Assembly (NCBI GenBank): GCA_963691655.1
Contig: OY829326.1
Location: 90,451,235-90,515,234 of the forward strand
Direction: 5' to 3'
Source of the DNA: Toxonevra muliebris
Taxonomy: Eukaryota; Arthropoda; Insecta; Diptera; Pallopteridae
DNA length: 64,000 nucleotides
The position numbers were made by a program, and so were the translations under genes. The notes beneath the pieces were generated by a model that saw nothing but the letters and a program-made list of their open reading frames with translations, did not search any database and had not been told where the DNA came from. Numbering within the stretch: the first letter of the stretch is position 1; each line of letters begins with the position of its first letter. Positions 34,802 to 46,852 of the stretch are shown piece by piece.

Positions 34802-37672
34802 GCTGTCACATTAAATAAATCGCTGAAAGTATATTTTCAAAATTGCTCTGGTATAAGAACTAAATCGCATCATATATGGAACTTGAGCTCTCAACTCGAC
34901 TTTGACGTTATTGTTTTTGTGGAAACGTGGCTGAACGCTGATTTTGCTGACTCTGAATTTTTTGATGCCAATCTTTACCAAGTCTTTCGCAAAGATAGAG
35001 ACGCCAGTAAAACTGGCTGCTTAAGAGGTGGTGGAGTATTAATAGCTGTTCGTCGTAATCTTCTTGCATCTCTACACTATCTTTGCAATACCGACTCTCT
35101 CCTCGCCCAGATATGTGTATATGTCAAAGGCGCCACTGGTTCAATTTTTATCTGCGCATCTTACATTCCTCCGAGCAGCTCTGATGCTGTTTACAAGATG
35201 GTTGTAGACAACATTCTACATCTCGCCTGGAATGATCTTGGCAATGATCAACTATGCCTGCTGGGCGATTTTAATCTCTGTAATGTTTCTTGGTATCATC
35301 TTAATGACAGCATTTCCCTGACTCCTACTAATGTAAATAGTTATACAGAAATCTACTTAATTGATAGCTTTTTAAGCATAGATCTAGTGCAAATTAATTC
35401 TTTTCCAAATCAATTAAATAGGTATCTTGACTTAATTTTTATTAGTAATAACGTTAATTACAATCTAATGAAATGCGCTTTTCCTTTCTCTAATATTAGC
35501 TTACATCATATTCCATATGTTCTTGAACTTGAATTCTATGAATTTGCACATATTTCTCCTGTTAATCATAAAGTTAATTTCAACTACCGTCTATGCAATT
35601 TCAATAAACTAAATAGCTTAATTTCTAATATCAATTGGTACGACTTGCTTAATAATTTAGATCCTTGTTCTTGTTATAATGTTTTCAAAATTAATGTGCT
35701 TGATATTTGTAATAAGAATATTCCGATGTGCGCTAGAAAACTGCACAAGTTGCCGTGGTACACCAAGGAATTAAAAAAGATAAAAAATTTAAGAAATAAG
35801 TTCTATAGGAATTACAAAACCACCAATAATTCATACTATTTCTCAAAATATCAATATTTCAAATTGGAATTTACCCTCTTAAACAACAACCTCTACCGCA
35901 ATTATATTAATCAATTTGAACTTAATATTAAGTCGAATCCAAAGGCTTTTTGGAGTTATATCAAGTCTAGAAAATCTTCCTCATCCATTCCTTCTACAGT
36001 TTTCCTCAATAGCAAGACTGCATGCTCCCCTGTTGGTGCTGCCAATCTCTTTGCTGAATTTTTTAAATCAAATTTTGATCATGATATTGATCTTGATGAT
36101 AGTTTCATTTACAACTCTGTTAATTCGGTTGATTTTGGGTCCCTTACATTATCAGAAGATGATATTATTAAGGGTATTACCAATCTTAAATTATCAATAC
36201 AGACTGACTTAGATGGTCTTTCTGGGTCAATCATAAAAAACTGCTGTTCGTCTATTGCTCTACCTTTAAAACTTATTTTCAATAAATCACTTTCCTCTGG
36301 TGTCTTTATTGATGATTGGAAATTTGCAGCCATCACTCCAATCTTTAAAAGTGGAAACAAGAGTAATGTCTCGAACTACAGACCTATTTCGAAGCTATCC
36401 ACTGTGTCAAAACTTTTTGAAAGTATCGTAAAAGACAAGCTTTACTTCGCCGTCAAGAACGTAATTTGTTGTAATCAGCATGGGTTTGTTCCGGGTCGCT
36501 CTACTACTTCCAACTTAGCCGTCTTCGCTGAAGATTGTATCTCTGCATTTCAAAATGGATATCAAATTGATACAATTTACACTGATTTCTCAAAAGCCTT
36601 TGATAGGGTGTCTCATAATATTATGATCTTTAAATTAGCTAATTTGGGTATACACTCGGTTTTTTTGGAGTGGATAAGGTCCTATTTAATCAATAGACAA
36701 TCCGTTGTGGTTATTGATAATGTTGAATCAGCTCCTTTTATTGCTACCTCGGGTGTTCCGCAACGTAGCATTCTAGGTCCTTTACTTTTTCTCTTATTTA
36801 TTAACGATATTTCATGCTGCTTTCCAACTGCTAGATACCTATTATATGCCGACGACTTAAAAATATATTCTGTAATTAAAAATATCTCGGATTCTAAAAT
36901 TCTACAGTCTGATTTAGATTTGTTTCTTATTTGGTGCTGCAAATTTCGGTTATCGCTAAATATCAACAAATGTTCCCATATGACTTTTGCCAAAGTTCAT
37001 AATATTATCCCTACATCTTATCACATTGCCAATTCTACCTTAAAATCAGTGAGTGAAATAAAAGATCTTGGGGTTGTTTTCGATGTGAAGTTTTCTTTTG
37101 TTCCACATTTAAATTGTATCATTCCTAAAGCGTATTCTATGTTAGCTTTTATCCGTCGTAATAGTTCAGAGTTTTCTGATCCTTTTACGCTCAAAATACT
37201 GTTTACTTCCTTAGTAAGATCTCGGTTAGAATATGCAGCATTTATATGGAGGCCTCATTATCTCTGTCATATTAATAGACTTGAGCGGATTCAAAAAGTC
37301 TTTATTCGATTTGCATTGCGTTGTCTTCATTTTTCCGAGCCCATTCCCTCTTACAATGCTCGTTGCATGCTCATCGATCTAAAGTCCTTGAACAACAGAA
37401 GAACTATCTTGTCTCTCATGTTTGTTTATGACATCATTGTTGGTTTTGTTGATTGTCCTGCTCTTCTAGAACTAATCAATTTTAATATTCCAACTAGAGA
37501 TTTGCGTCATTGAGCTTTATTTTATGTTGGGTTGCGACGATCAAATTATGCTTCTTTTGCTCCTATTTCTAGAGCCTTAACTGAGTTTAATTCTATTTCT
37601 AATTCCTTGGTTTTAGATTTCTCGGTTACTAAAGTTTCATTTAAGAACCTACTCAATGAATTCTATCCTTAA
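34802..37672 (+). pseudogene. LINE ORF2 (endonuclease and RT) with one in-frame stop
   Basis: The frame is open from before LKVYFQNCSGIRTK (about 34826) to TAA 37670-37672, broken only by TGA at 37511-37513. After that stop it continues for 52 codons with FYVGLRRSNYASFAP, a normal LINE C-terminus. Endonuclease motifs are VETWL and LLGDFNL; the SDH motif is altered to SLHHIP. RT motifs are ITPIFKSGN, NYRPISKL, QHGFVPGRST, YTDFSKAFDRV and the catalytic YADDLKIY. The usual GVPQGS reads GVPQRS because of CGT at 36764-36766. No clear ATG is seen at the start; the frame overlaps the ORF1 end. Probably inactive now. Confidence 0.85.
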
Positions 37673-37765
37673 GCTTGTCTTAAATCTAATTTTAGTTTTA
37701 ATTAATTTTAAGTTACTATTGTTTTAGTCTGTAAGGAATTTTTTATAATTTCCATTGACTCAATG

Positions 37766-37793
37766 AAATAAATAAATAAATAAATAAATAAAA
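37766..37793 (+). repeat. TAAA-type microsatellite tail of the LINE
   Basis: About seven units of AAAT/TAAA directly after the LINE 3' UTR, the normal 3' end of such elements. Confidence 0.8.
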
Positions 37794-37797
37794 TGCC

Positions 37798-39856
37798 GTA
37801 AACTAGAGGTGATTTCAGTGGATTGAAGGTACTAATCGCCCACCTTAACCCTCTCAGGAGAAATATTCAAAATATTCAAAACAAATTTGTATATAACAAA
37901 TAATATAAATAAACGTGAATGCCGAGTTCCTGCTACGTCTGCAAAAAAAAATTGCCAGAAAGAGGTGTCTCTATTTAAGGCTGTTAATGCAACTATATTA
38001 TTCACTTTCTTGTTGTAACTTTTTGGATACAGCAGACGTAAATGAGTTAAGGTGGCAGAAAATAAGAAAAACTATTTTGTCAAAAATTGCCAAGGAAACA
38101 TGCGTGTTGTCAGTATCCGTTCAACTTTGTTATTAATCTATGAGTTTTACACATCTTTTGATTATTTAGTACAGTAGTATTAAAACTCAAAAAAAGTGAG
38201 GTTGACCCATAAAAGTCACAATAGTTGCGACGGTGATGCTTTGATTGTAACAAAATAGATACCAAACGATAGAGGAACAAACAACAAAGGCGTTAATAAC
38301 AAAATTGTTTGATTGACATTTAAATCGAAGTCAGGAAAAGTGTTCAAATTCATATAAACATATGTGTACGAAAATTCCAAAAGGGTTAACCTTGGTTCTT
38401 TCGCTGTATTTCAGAAATCTCTACTAATTCTACACAATGTTTCTATATGTTCTACTTCTGTTGCTGTGCAAGATCTTAGGAAACTCATATTGTCAAGTAA
38501 TTATTTAAACATCAAAAATAAAAAACACTAATCATTTTACAATATTACTCAGCATTTTTATCACCGAATATTTCGGTTTGTCACACCGTAGCTGCATAAT
38601 TCTTATTGACATTCTGAAATCTTAATTTGATTTGTTAAAAATATCGCACGTGTCAAATTACAATTAAAAATTCATTTTGAAATGGCAGACAGGCGGAAAT
38701 CGCACACCCTAACCACTAATTGATTAACCAATAATTACTTATTAATTATAACTCATGAATTATTTTGCTGGAATCGCTGCATTTTTAAATATTTAAGAGG
38801 CATTCAAATACATTCAAATACATTCAAAATAAGTATTTTGTAAAATTCACTTTACATAAATGGGATATATGTATTTCAGAAATATCTTTTCAAAGACTTT
38901 TTTGACCTTAGCCTTAGGTTAGGATCAATCGAAGTGCTCAGAAGATCAGACCGTCCACGGACCACCGCCCCTATATATCGAACCACCTAGTGATATTGAT
39001 AAACCTTATTAGGTCTGTTGGTGGAATCTCCGCCTGATCCTCCGTGCTTATCCGTGCAGCCAGAAAACATTCAGCAGTGAAAAAAAAATTAAGTAAAAAC
39101 TGCTTTTGATCGGTTGAAAACATTTTGGACAGTCTGCATTGGCAGGAAAATATTTAAAAACATTGCGACGACAGGACTAAGGTTCCAATGTATGTTGAAA
39201 CTTACTTCGAACTCATAATTCAAGTTTTTGAGAAAATTAAATAGTTCAGCTGTCTAAACAAATTATAAATAAATAAATAAACTCATATCGCTACCTTAAT
39301 TTGCTTAAGTCCCACAACACATTTTTCAAATTTTACTGGTGGCGCAAAAAACGTTTCAAACTCCAAATTTCCGAGTTTTGTTTCAAAATTTCCAATTGAA
39401 TCTAAAAAAAAAACAAGTTACGATACTTGCCTCCAAAACTTTTGGTAAAGATACTGGTGGGCACCTGAGTTAAACACAAATTTATTTGATTCGACTCGAA
39501 TAGGAAAGTTTTTTGTTTATAAATATAAGGACATGCAGTAAACGTTGACCGGCTAAGGAGCAAAACAAAAATTACAACATATGAAATGGTATGAGAAGCA
39601 AAAATTCTGTGTAGCAGAGCGGAGATACGAGAACTAAAAATTCCAAATTTTTAGAAGCATTAAAAAAACGCTCTAAAATTTGTTCCCATATTATTTTTTT
39701 TTTTTAGGCACAATGATTTTAAAAGGGTAAACTCGCATAATTAGATTACGAAATTACTTTAATTAGTAGTTCGTTGCCAAGGTATTTGGAATATGTAAAA
39801 TTTACTTTTGATCATTACAAATAAAAAATAAGTTCTGAACTAAGATTAATACATGG
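37798..39856. other. Unassigned AT-rich intergenic DNA
   Basis: No gene is seen. The 73-codon frame at 37915-38136 has no family motif. Confidence 0.35.
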
Positions 39857-40358
39857 AAAAATCTTTTTGTGAATTTTATTTTTTTTCCCCATCTTGACAC
39901 ACAGATTCCTACTGATACCTGGTTGACATGCTATCTCGAATTTGGAATATCTGAAAGCAGAAATTCAAGCCACTTTTTGTAATATAGAATTCTCGCTATA
40001 GCCGGAAATAAGATTTAATACTTACGATAAGGAACAAAAAATGGCAGACTTTTGAAAATTTTAGCTCATTTTTGCAACTTTAATTGTTCATTAATAACTT
40101 TAAATATTAAAATCTTTTTGTGAATTTTATTTTTTTTCCCACCTTGACACACAGATTCCTACTGATACCTGGTTGACATGCTATCTCGACTTTGGAATAT
40201 CTGAAAGCAGAAATTCAAGCCACTTTTTGTAATATAGAATTCTCGCTATAGCCGGAACTAAGATTTAATACTTACGATAAGGAAAAAAAATGGCAGACTT
40301 TTGAAAATTTTAGCTCATTTTTGCAACTTTAATTGTTCATTAATAACTTTAAATATTA
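39857..40358 (+). repeat. Recent tandem duplication, about 251-bp unit, two copies
   Basis: Unit 1 (39857-40108) and unit 2 (40109-40358) start with AAAATCTTTTTGTGAATTTT and end with TTAATAACTTTAAATATTA. They differ at only a few positions, such as CCATCTTG against CACCTTG and GGAAATAAG against GGAACTAAG, roughly 97-98% identity by eye. They are non-coding. Confidence 0.9.
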
Positions 40359-40574
40359 GCAAGTCATAATGCTAGTTCCGGTGATAGGTATTTTTGTTTA
40401 TAATAAGCACTCAAAAGATGAGCCTGATCGGTTTTACAGATTTTTATTGAATCATGCCAACGAGGTCTAAAAACATTTTGAGAAAAACGCGTTTGAACTT
40501 TTTATCTGTCCACCCTACAACTTTTGCCAGCGCTATCAGATCGACTAATGACATAATGCGTTAGAAGCGTCAGC

Positions 40575-40960
40575 CGAAGGAAATTTTTACCATGGAGAAC
40601 TCCGAAAGATCGCGCTGAAATTGTTCAGTTGTACATTAAAAATAACTTCTTAATTTTCCCGTAGAGAAATAATTTTTATGTTTTAAAGCCGATTGTTCAT
40701 AAAAATGGTATGGAACACTTCTGCTTTCAACAAGACGCATCACCTCACAACGCTCGTGACACAACCGATTTTTTGAAGCCATTTTTACCTCCGCGTTCGC
40801 CAGATTTTACACAGACTTGAAGTCAAAAGTTAATATCAACAAGCCAAGAACTCTAGACGAACTTAAAGCCAACATCCGCTAGGAAATAGCCGCCATATTT
40901 ACCGAATCATTATTACTTTTAGAATTGATTAATTCTAGAGAATATTCAACTTCATGAAAC
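40575..40960 (+). pseudogene. Internally deleted Tc1/mariner-type transposase remnant
   Basis: The N-terminal part has an AEIVQLYIKNN-like helix (about 40613-40650, after a stop). The C-terminal part carries the FQQDASPHNARDTTDFL block, which holds a catalytic Asp in this superfamily, then LPPRSPD. The DLTPLDFFLWG-type block is missing, and the sequence resumes at LKSKVNINKPRTLDELKANI. This junction shows an internal deletion of the catalytic region. Several stops are present, so it is not functional. Terminal repeats were not located. Confidence 0.8.
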
Positions 40961-42390
40961 TTTTTTTGAAGGGTTATTGTCATTGAAACATCCTGTAATA
41001 GATGTGCGTAATTCCTACAATAAAAAAAATGGTATAAAAAAAATTACCGAATTTTTTTTATTTATTTACAAGAAAAATTTATTGTATTAATTTTTTGTGT
41101 GCTTTAATACCGAAATTAAACATAAAAAATATATATGCTTATTCCCATTTTTTTATTTTAAAGTTATGTCTCCTGAAAGTTTGGCAAAAATATTCCTGAT
41201 TATTTGAAAATATGATTGAATTTGGCACGTCAAAAAAGTTCGAAAAAAGTAGTTTTGGCGAAATTTCAGATGCAATATTTTCCTGGCTACTACTACTTAT
41301 CATTTAGAAAATTATCAATAAGTATCATTACTGCTAAGTGTAAGTGATTATAGTTGCAATAAGCTAAAACAAATTTTGCTTACTTATCAATTTATCGGAT
41401 TTTTTCTAAATAATAATAAGTGTTTCTCAAACCAAGGAAAGAACTCTTCGCTTAGCAACAAAATGATAAGTAACCATAGATTAATACTCTACAATAATTT
41501 AATTATAAAATAATAAAATGATATTGACAAATTTACCTCTACTTACTCATTCCATGTGTACCATTCTCGGGAGACTTACCGTTTTTAACTGATTCAAGGG
41601 TGATAACCGTTTTGCCCCGTTTCTTGCAAAAAAAATTTTGAAATTTTGGTTTGGAAGTATACTACGAAGTCACAGGTTTTTCGCTTAGTGGCTGGGAAAA
41701 TTGGTGCCGGTGGGTTTTTTGGCATGGAAAAACTGAATCTGGCATTTATTTGTAGAAAATAATAATTTTAGACATACCTTCCAGACAAAAAACCGTAAAA
41801 AATGCAAAAAAAAAAATGGAAAATTTGTATGGGAGGTATCGTTATTTTACATCGAAATAACTTCAAATTTTACACATATTTTTTTCTGAAAGTTTTAGAA
41901 CAATCGGCTAAAAAATGAGCATCCAGTTCCCATACAATTTTTCAAACAAAAATCATTATTTGTTGTCGAAAAGTTAAAGAATCTATAAATCTATAATAAT
42001 TGCCACTACTCTATGAACATCCCTGCATAGAATGACTTGTGAACTCCATAAGTCATAGCTATTGCATAGTATTGTGCTCCATTTCCAAGCCAATGTAATG
42101 TTGTCAAAAGTTGTTGAAAAGACGTAAGAGCATTATTACTGTTACTTCCATGCTTCTATTCTCCACCAATCTTAAGTAAAATAAATTCAATTTATGGTTT
42201 TGACAATCGGAAACTTTCATTCACATTTAAATTAGCAAGTCAAAATTTGTTCGCCGATTAATCACACAAGTCTCATATCTCTAGAATCAAAATGCTACGT
42301 TTTGGTAGTTTCAGAATTTAAAAATTCGAATTTGTTGTAAAGTTTTAAATGTTATATCAAAATATTCGATTTTGTCATTTTGAAAAATCG
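40961..42390. other. Unassigned AT-rich intergenic DNA
   Basis: A Gly/Pro-poor stretch at 41560-41950 resembles decayed repeat sequence but carries no readable domain. No gene is seen. Confidence 0.35.
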
Positions 42391-43062
42391 TGGGGAATGT
42401 CGAACCACTTTGCAAATTGAGAAAATTCGAACAAATATTGATGTAAAACGTTTATTTATGACTTCATTATGAAAAAACATAAGATTTGGATGAAAAATAT
42501 AGAGAGAAAAATATATAGAGTCGCAGTTTTTGCATGTGAAATAGCCACCAGTCATGTGTACTAATAAATTCAAAAAATAGTTTTATAAACTGCCTACAAC
42601 TAATTTTTTGTCGATAATTTATTGTGATTTCGCATGAAAAACCATTCAGGAGCATAAAAAATGCATTATCTACTTGACAAATTACAAAAACTAAGTGGTT
42701 CAATATTCCCCACAAAAAGTGGTTCGACATTCCCCAAAAGCTGTGTTCTACAAAATAGCCGCCCATGAGTCACAGAACCAAATTTCATGCAAAAAAACTT
42801 TTTTGACTCTAAATAATATTTACCTGCTTGGTTTTACGCAAAAATTTTGAAAAAGCAATGTAATTTTAAAGTACAAAAACACTTTTGGAATCTCAAAAAT
42901 CACTTGATTATCGCAGACAGCACAAAATACGTCTCATCGGTTCGACTGCTAATGAAAAAATGAGATGAAGCTGAAATAATACGGTGGCAAAAGTTTCGTA
43001 TAGATCGAATGTCAGACAATACAGTTAAAACTAATGGTTCGACATTCCCCACATTCCCCTAC
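42391..43062. mobile_element. Probable TIR element with GGGGAATGTCGAACC ends
   Basis: The left end has GGGGAATGTCGAACCACTTT at 42392 and the right end, on the other strand, GGGGAATGTCGAACCATTAG with an extra GGGGAATGT outside it and a final TA. The same motif also occurs twice inside at about 42700-42735. It lies just upstream of receptor gene 2. No coding potential is seen. Confidence 0.6.
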
Positions 43063-43389
43063 TTATCAAACTTATCCAACTCAATTAAATTAGTTATCAA
43101 AATTAGGTTTAGTAAAAAAAAACTTATCAGTTTACTCATATTTTTGATAAATTATAAGTGACTGGTGCAATAGGGCCTAGTTTTTTCAAATTTAGCTTAG
43201 ACTTTTATCGCTCAGCAGCTAAAACAACTTTAACGCATAATTATTTAAAATACGATTTCTTTCGGTGTAATTTATACATAAAAGTGAATTTTTTAATTGT
43301 TTTCCCGCAAGCAATTATAATAAATTTTGCAGAAATTGGCTATTGAAAATTATGCACAGACAAATTAATTACCTTCCTTCCTTTACTAC

Positions 43390-43400
43390 TATATATAAAG
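43390..43400 (+). promoter_or_regulatory. Putative TATA box of receptor gene 2
   Basis: TATATATAAAG lies 112 bp before the ATG. An initiator-like TTCAAGTT at about 43421-43428 is at the usual 30-base spacing, and a TCAGTC lies further down at 43446. Inference from motif spacing only. Confidence 0.5.
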
Positions 43401-43511
43401 AGGGAAATAGTTGGAAAACTTTCAAGTTAAAACGAATAAAAGAAGTCAGTCAAATATTATACATACATCCACAGAAATATAAAATAAACAAATAATATAC
43501 GAATAAAAAAA

Positions 43512-45466
43512 ATGAAATTTAATTTCCTAAAATTCTTTGGCAAACTGTGGAATCCCAAAAACAGTTGTACAACGAGTGATGCACTCATCTACTTCTTTAA
43601 TATCTTAACATTTATGGGAATGAATCCGCCGAAAAAATATAAATTTTTATATTTTTTTTATGCTGCTACCCTAAATATAATTTGTATCGTGCTCTCACCA
43701 ATCGTCTTCAATTTGGGCATTGTAATCGAACGTGACCAAACGGAAATAAGCCAAATACTCAGTGCACTGCAAGTTGGCTTAAATGTTTGTGGTCAACCTG
43801 TGAAAATTATAGCGTTTAGAATGTTTTTACCGCATCTACGCAGCGCTGAACAAATCTTATCAATACTCGATGCACGTTGCCATCGCACCGACGAATTGTT
43901 GAAAATTCGACGCACCATCACCTTCGGCAACCGTTTAGTTATTATTTATGGTTTAGCTTATGGTATTTTTGTGCTAAATTATATACTGCACGGGCTCATC
44001 ATGAAGCAGCCACCTTTTTCTCTCTATTTGCCATTTTTAGATTGGCGTAACAATGAAGCTCATTTCTATTTGCAATTGACTATAGAGTTTATTTTCATAA
44101 CTTTGTTAGCAGCTTATCAATTGGTCAATGATTCATATACAGTGCTCTACATTTATATCATACGTTCCCATGTGCAGCTGCTGGTCGAACGTGTTCAACG
44201 CTTGGGTTCAACTGTGGAGAAAAATGCAACTGATAACTATGAAGAATTGGTACTATGTATTGTCGATCATCAGTATGTGTTGAAGTAAGCAAAAAATTCA
44301 AATTTGCATACATCATACAATATATTTGAGCAGAACAGAGGGAAACTTTACGAACATGTTCGGGGGAGTATCAAAATTTTGAAAGATCCCAAAATTTTTT
44401 CAAATTCCGCAGTTTTCGTATTCGGGTCATTTAATACCCATTCTCAACTATTTTTATTAGTTTTTGGGTAGTTGTACTCGAGTGCATTAAGTTTTAAACA
44501 AATAACAATGACATCTGTCCTATACTTTAAAGAGGCCATATATCGCTTATTTACTAAAAGATTGTCATAAGTCAAAAAAACACGATTTTTGAGTTAATGA
44601 TGCAGAATTATTCATTATGTCACGCTTCATATTGTGTAAAAATGTCATATTAATATCTTGTATACTCAGCGCGTGAGAACTATAAGATTTTTTTTTTTTT
44701 CTGCAAAGTGGAAGTCAATTGAAAACTTTAAATGCGTTTTCTGTAAAATCGCGTTTTTTGAGTTATGACAGTCTTTTAGTAAATGAGCGATATGTAGTGA
44801 ATATTTTTCATTTCAAGATGCACATGGGTCCTATTTTGCGGATCAGCTTTCAAGCCGTCACCCACCAAATATTGCTTCCATTTTTCGGAGTCCTGCTAGA
44901 ACGTTCTCAAACATTTCCTTCTTTAGACGTGTTCTAATACACCATATGTTTAAATGCTAACTTATACTTAACTTATGTATTGTTATTTATAGACTTCTCG
45001 ACACCATCAGTCCTATTATTTCCATAACAATGTTTACACAGTTTGTTATCACTTCTGCCATATTCGGTGTGGCATTGATCAATATTTCACTTTTTGCTGA
45101 TACATCAACAACAGTTGCATCACTTACTTATTTGCTGGCAGTCCTATTACAAACATCACCATGCTGCCTCCAGGCCACATACTTAATGGTTGACAGCGAT
45201 TTACTACCTTTGGCAATATTTCACTCGAATTGGAAGGATCAAGGTCCCCTCTATCGTAAAATATTAATAGTTTTCATGCAGCGCTCTCAGAAAACTATGA
45301 AACTTTCTGCTATGAAATTATTTCCAATTGATGTGGGTACCAATTTAAATGTAAGTTTTTTCATAATTTAAAATCGAAATTATTAATACTTTTACTTTAG
45401 CAGATCGTAAAATTCTCCATTTCATTGTATGCATTAATTAAAGAAATGGGCTTTGGTGAAAATTGA
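43512..45466 (+). CDS. Odorant receptor (7TM), gene 2 of the cluster
   Basis: Exons 43512-44284, 44993-45350 and 45404-45466 join in frame (phase 2, then phase 0) into 397 aa, the normal length for the family. Exon 1 covers an intracellular N-terminus and four predicted membrane helices at about residues 45-68, 80-100, 140-162 and 186-216. It has the family blocks LYLPFLDWRN and [19 protein letters not shown]. Exon 2 starts LLDTISPIISITMF, and exon 3 encodes the conserved last helix IVKFSISLYALIKEM. It is much closer to gene 3 than to gene 1, by eye somewhat above half identical to gene 3. As in other insects, it should form an odour-gated cation channel with Orco. Exon 3 has a double acceptor TTTAGCAG, which could add one Gln. 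Confidence 0.92.
44285..44992 (+). other. Intron 1 of receptor gene 2, with a hairpin
   Basis: A 708-bp intron, much longer than the 64-65 bp equivalents in genes 1 and 3. It contains an inverted repeat with arms 44537-44589 and 44745-44794 around a loop of about 155 bases, probably a small foldback element. Confidence 0.75.
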
Positions 45467-45871
45467 TTTGTGACTATAATTTTTTGTGGATAAAAATGTT
45501 AAGTATTTTAAAAGATCGTTTTTCAGAGACTTGTCACCGATTTTTGATGTTTGGAGCCTTTTAGGATAATCAAATTTGATTGCATGTGATTATTCAAAAA
45601 CCAATATAGGAATTAAATGAAAATATGAAGAAAACTGTTTACTTTTTTCTTATCTCTGTCAAACTCTTTTTTGGTTATAAAAACTATTTTTCCCGATTTT
45701 TTATAAAATCTCTGTTTCCAATAAATATTCAAAAGATATAGAATATACATGTTTTCGGAAAGAGTAAAGATATCCAAATTTTGAAACGCTTGATATGAGA
45801 GCTACCTGTGCGCCAAATCTAAGTAAAATCTAGAGGTGCGGCTTCCTTCTTTTCTAAGAATGACCCATACA

Positions 45872-46344
45872 TAACGCTCGTATCTATACAGTTTTTAGCG
45901 TAATATACCATTTTTTAGACTCTAAAACCTCATACCGCTTTTTTGACTAAAATACCGCGAAAAAATATAAAATTTAAGAGAGAACAATGACAGCATGGTG
46001 CATGTATACTTCTGGTGTAAGTGGAAACACTGAAGGCGATTCTGATAGTCAAATACAACTTGAAATATCCGTGCTTTGATTTCTACAAATACCTCATAAT
46101 AAACCCGGAATTGCTTCATCAAATTTCTTTAAAGGACAAATACAATTCAACAATTACAGATGGAGATATTGAAATGGAAAACGAAGACGATTCAAATGAG
46201 GGATAATTTGATTTCCTTGTTAATTTTCTTTGAATAAAATTGATACCGCGAAATATACAGTTTTTTTCAAATCAAATTGTTTTTTAAAAAATTTTTTATA
46301 TGGCCTCTTTACAGTTTTTGGTCCGAAAAAAGATACGAGCGTTA
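45872..46344. mobile_element. hAT-type MITE, copy 1 of the TAACGCTCGTATCT family
   Basis: The ends are perfect 14-bp inverted repeats TAACGCTCGTATCT, flanked by an exact 8-bp duplication CCCATACA (45864-45871 and 46345-46352). The plus strand keeps a 61-codon frame (46021-46206) starting METLKAILIVKYNLKY, which resembles the C-terminal dimerisation end of hAT transposases. It therefore looks like an internal-deletion derivative of a hAT element. Sister copy at 60202-60707. Confidence 0.88.
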
Positions 46345-46639
46345 CCCATACATTAAATGAAATCCACTATTTAATAAAGTGCAAAAATAATTACAAACCT
46401 TGATCATTAGATTGTTCAAGGTTACAATTAATTATTAAGGGCGATTAATATCACAACCCTAATTATTATTTCCATTTTACCTTTAAATAATAAAAAAAAT
46501 GCAATACACACGTAAATATTTATAGTTTTATGGGTTAAATTCACTTGTCATCACAACCGGATCAACCATATAAACAGGTACATAGAGGCGGCATCGTTTT
46601 AGGGGAGACACAAGATGTAAAATTTCCATTACTTACTTA

Positions 46640-46850
46640 CTTAGTTGGCACCACAACCGACGATCGGTCTTCACCGCCTCAATGAAATTTCGCCAGTCGC
46701 CTTTGCTATGCGCGCGCGTCAGTTAGTAAAGCCAAGTGCTGTCAGGTCCACCTGTATCTGTTCTTACCAACGGAGATTCGGTAGTCCTCTTCTGCGCGTT
46801 CTACCACCGTGACTCCAATAGAACACCTTTTTAGCCGGAACGTTTTTTTT
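46640..46850 (-). pseudogene. Decayed LINE 3' fragment
   Basis: The minus strand carries a degraded block of the type R-x-x-x-R-W-x-x-Q-V-x-x-D-L-x-x-L-G that is common near the end of some insect LINE proteins. It is too short and broken to classify. Confidence 0.35.
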
Positions 46851-46852
46851 TT

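Larger units (their letters stand above)
33560..37797 (+). mobile_element. Nearly full-length CR1/Jockey-type non-LTR retrotransposon
   Basis: ORF1 (33646-34793, one frameshift) and ORF2 (up to 37672, one internal stop) are followed by a short 3' UTR and a TAAA-type microsatellite tail at 37766-37793. There is no RNase H. A PHD-like finger in ORF1 and a tetranucleotide tail are more like CR1-related clades than poly(A)-tailed Jockey; the clade is inference. The few lesions suggest this is the youngest LINE in the window. The 5' end is uncertain. Confidence 0.85.
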
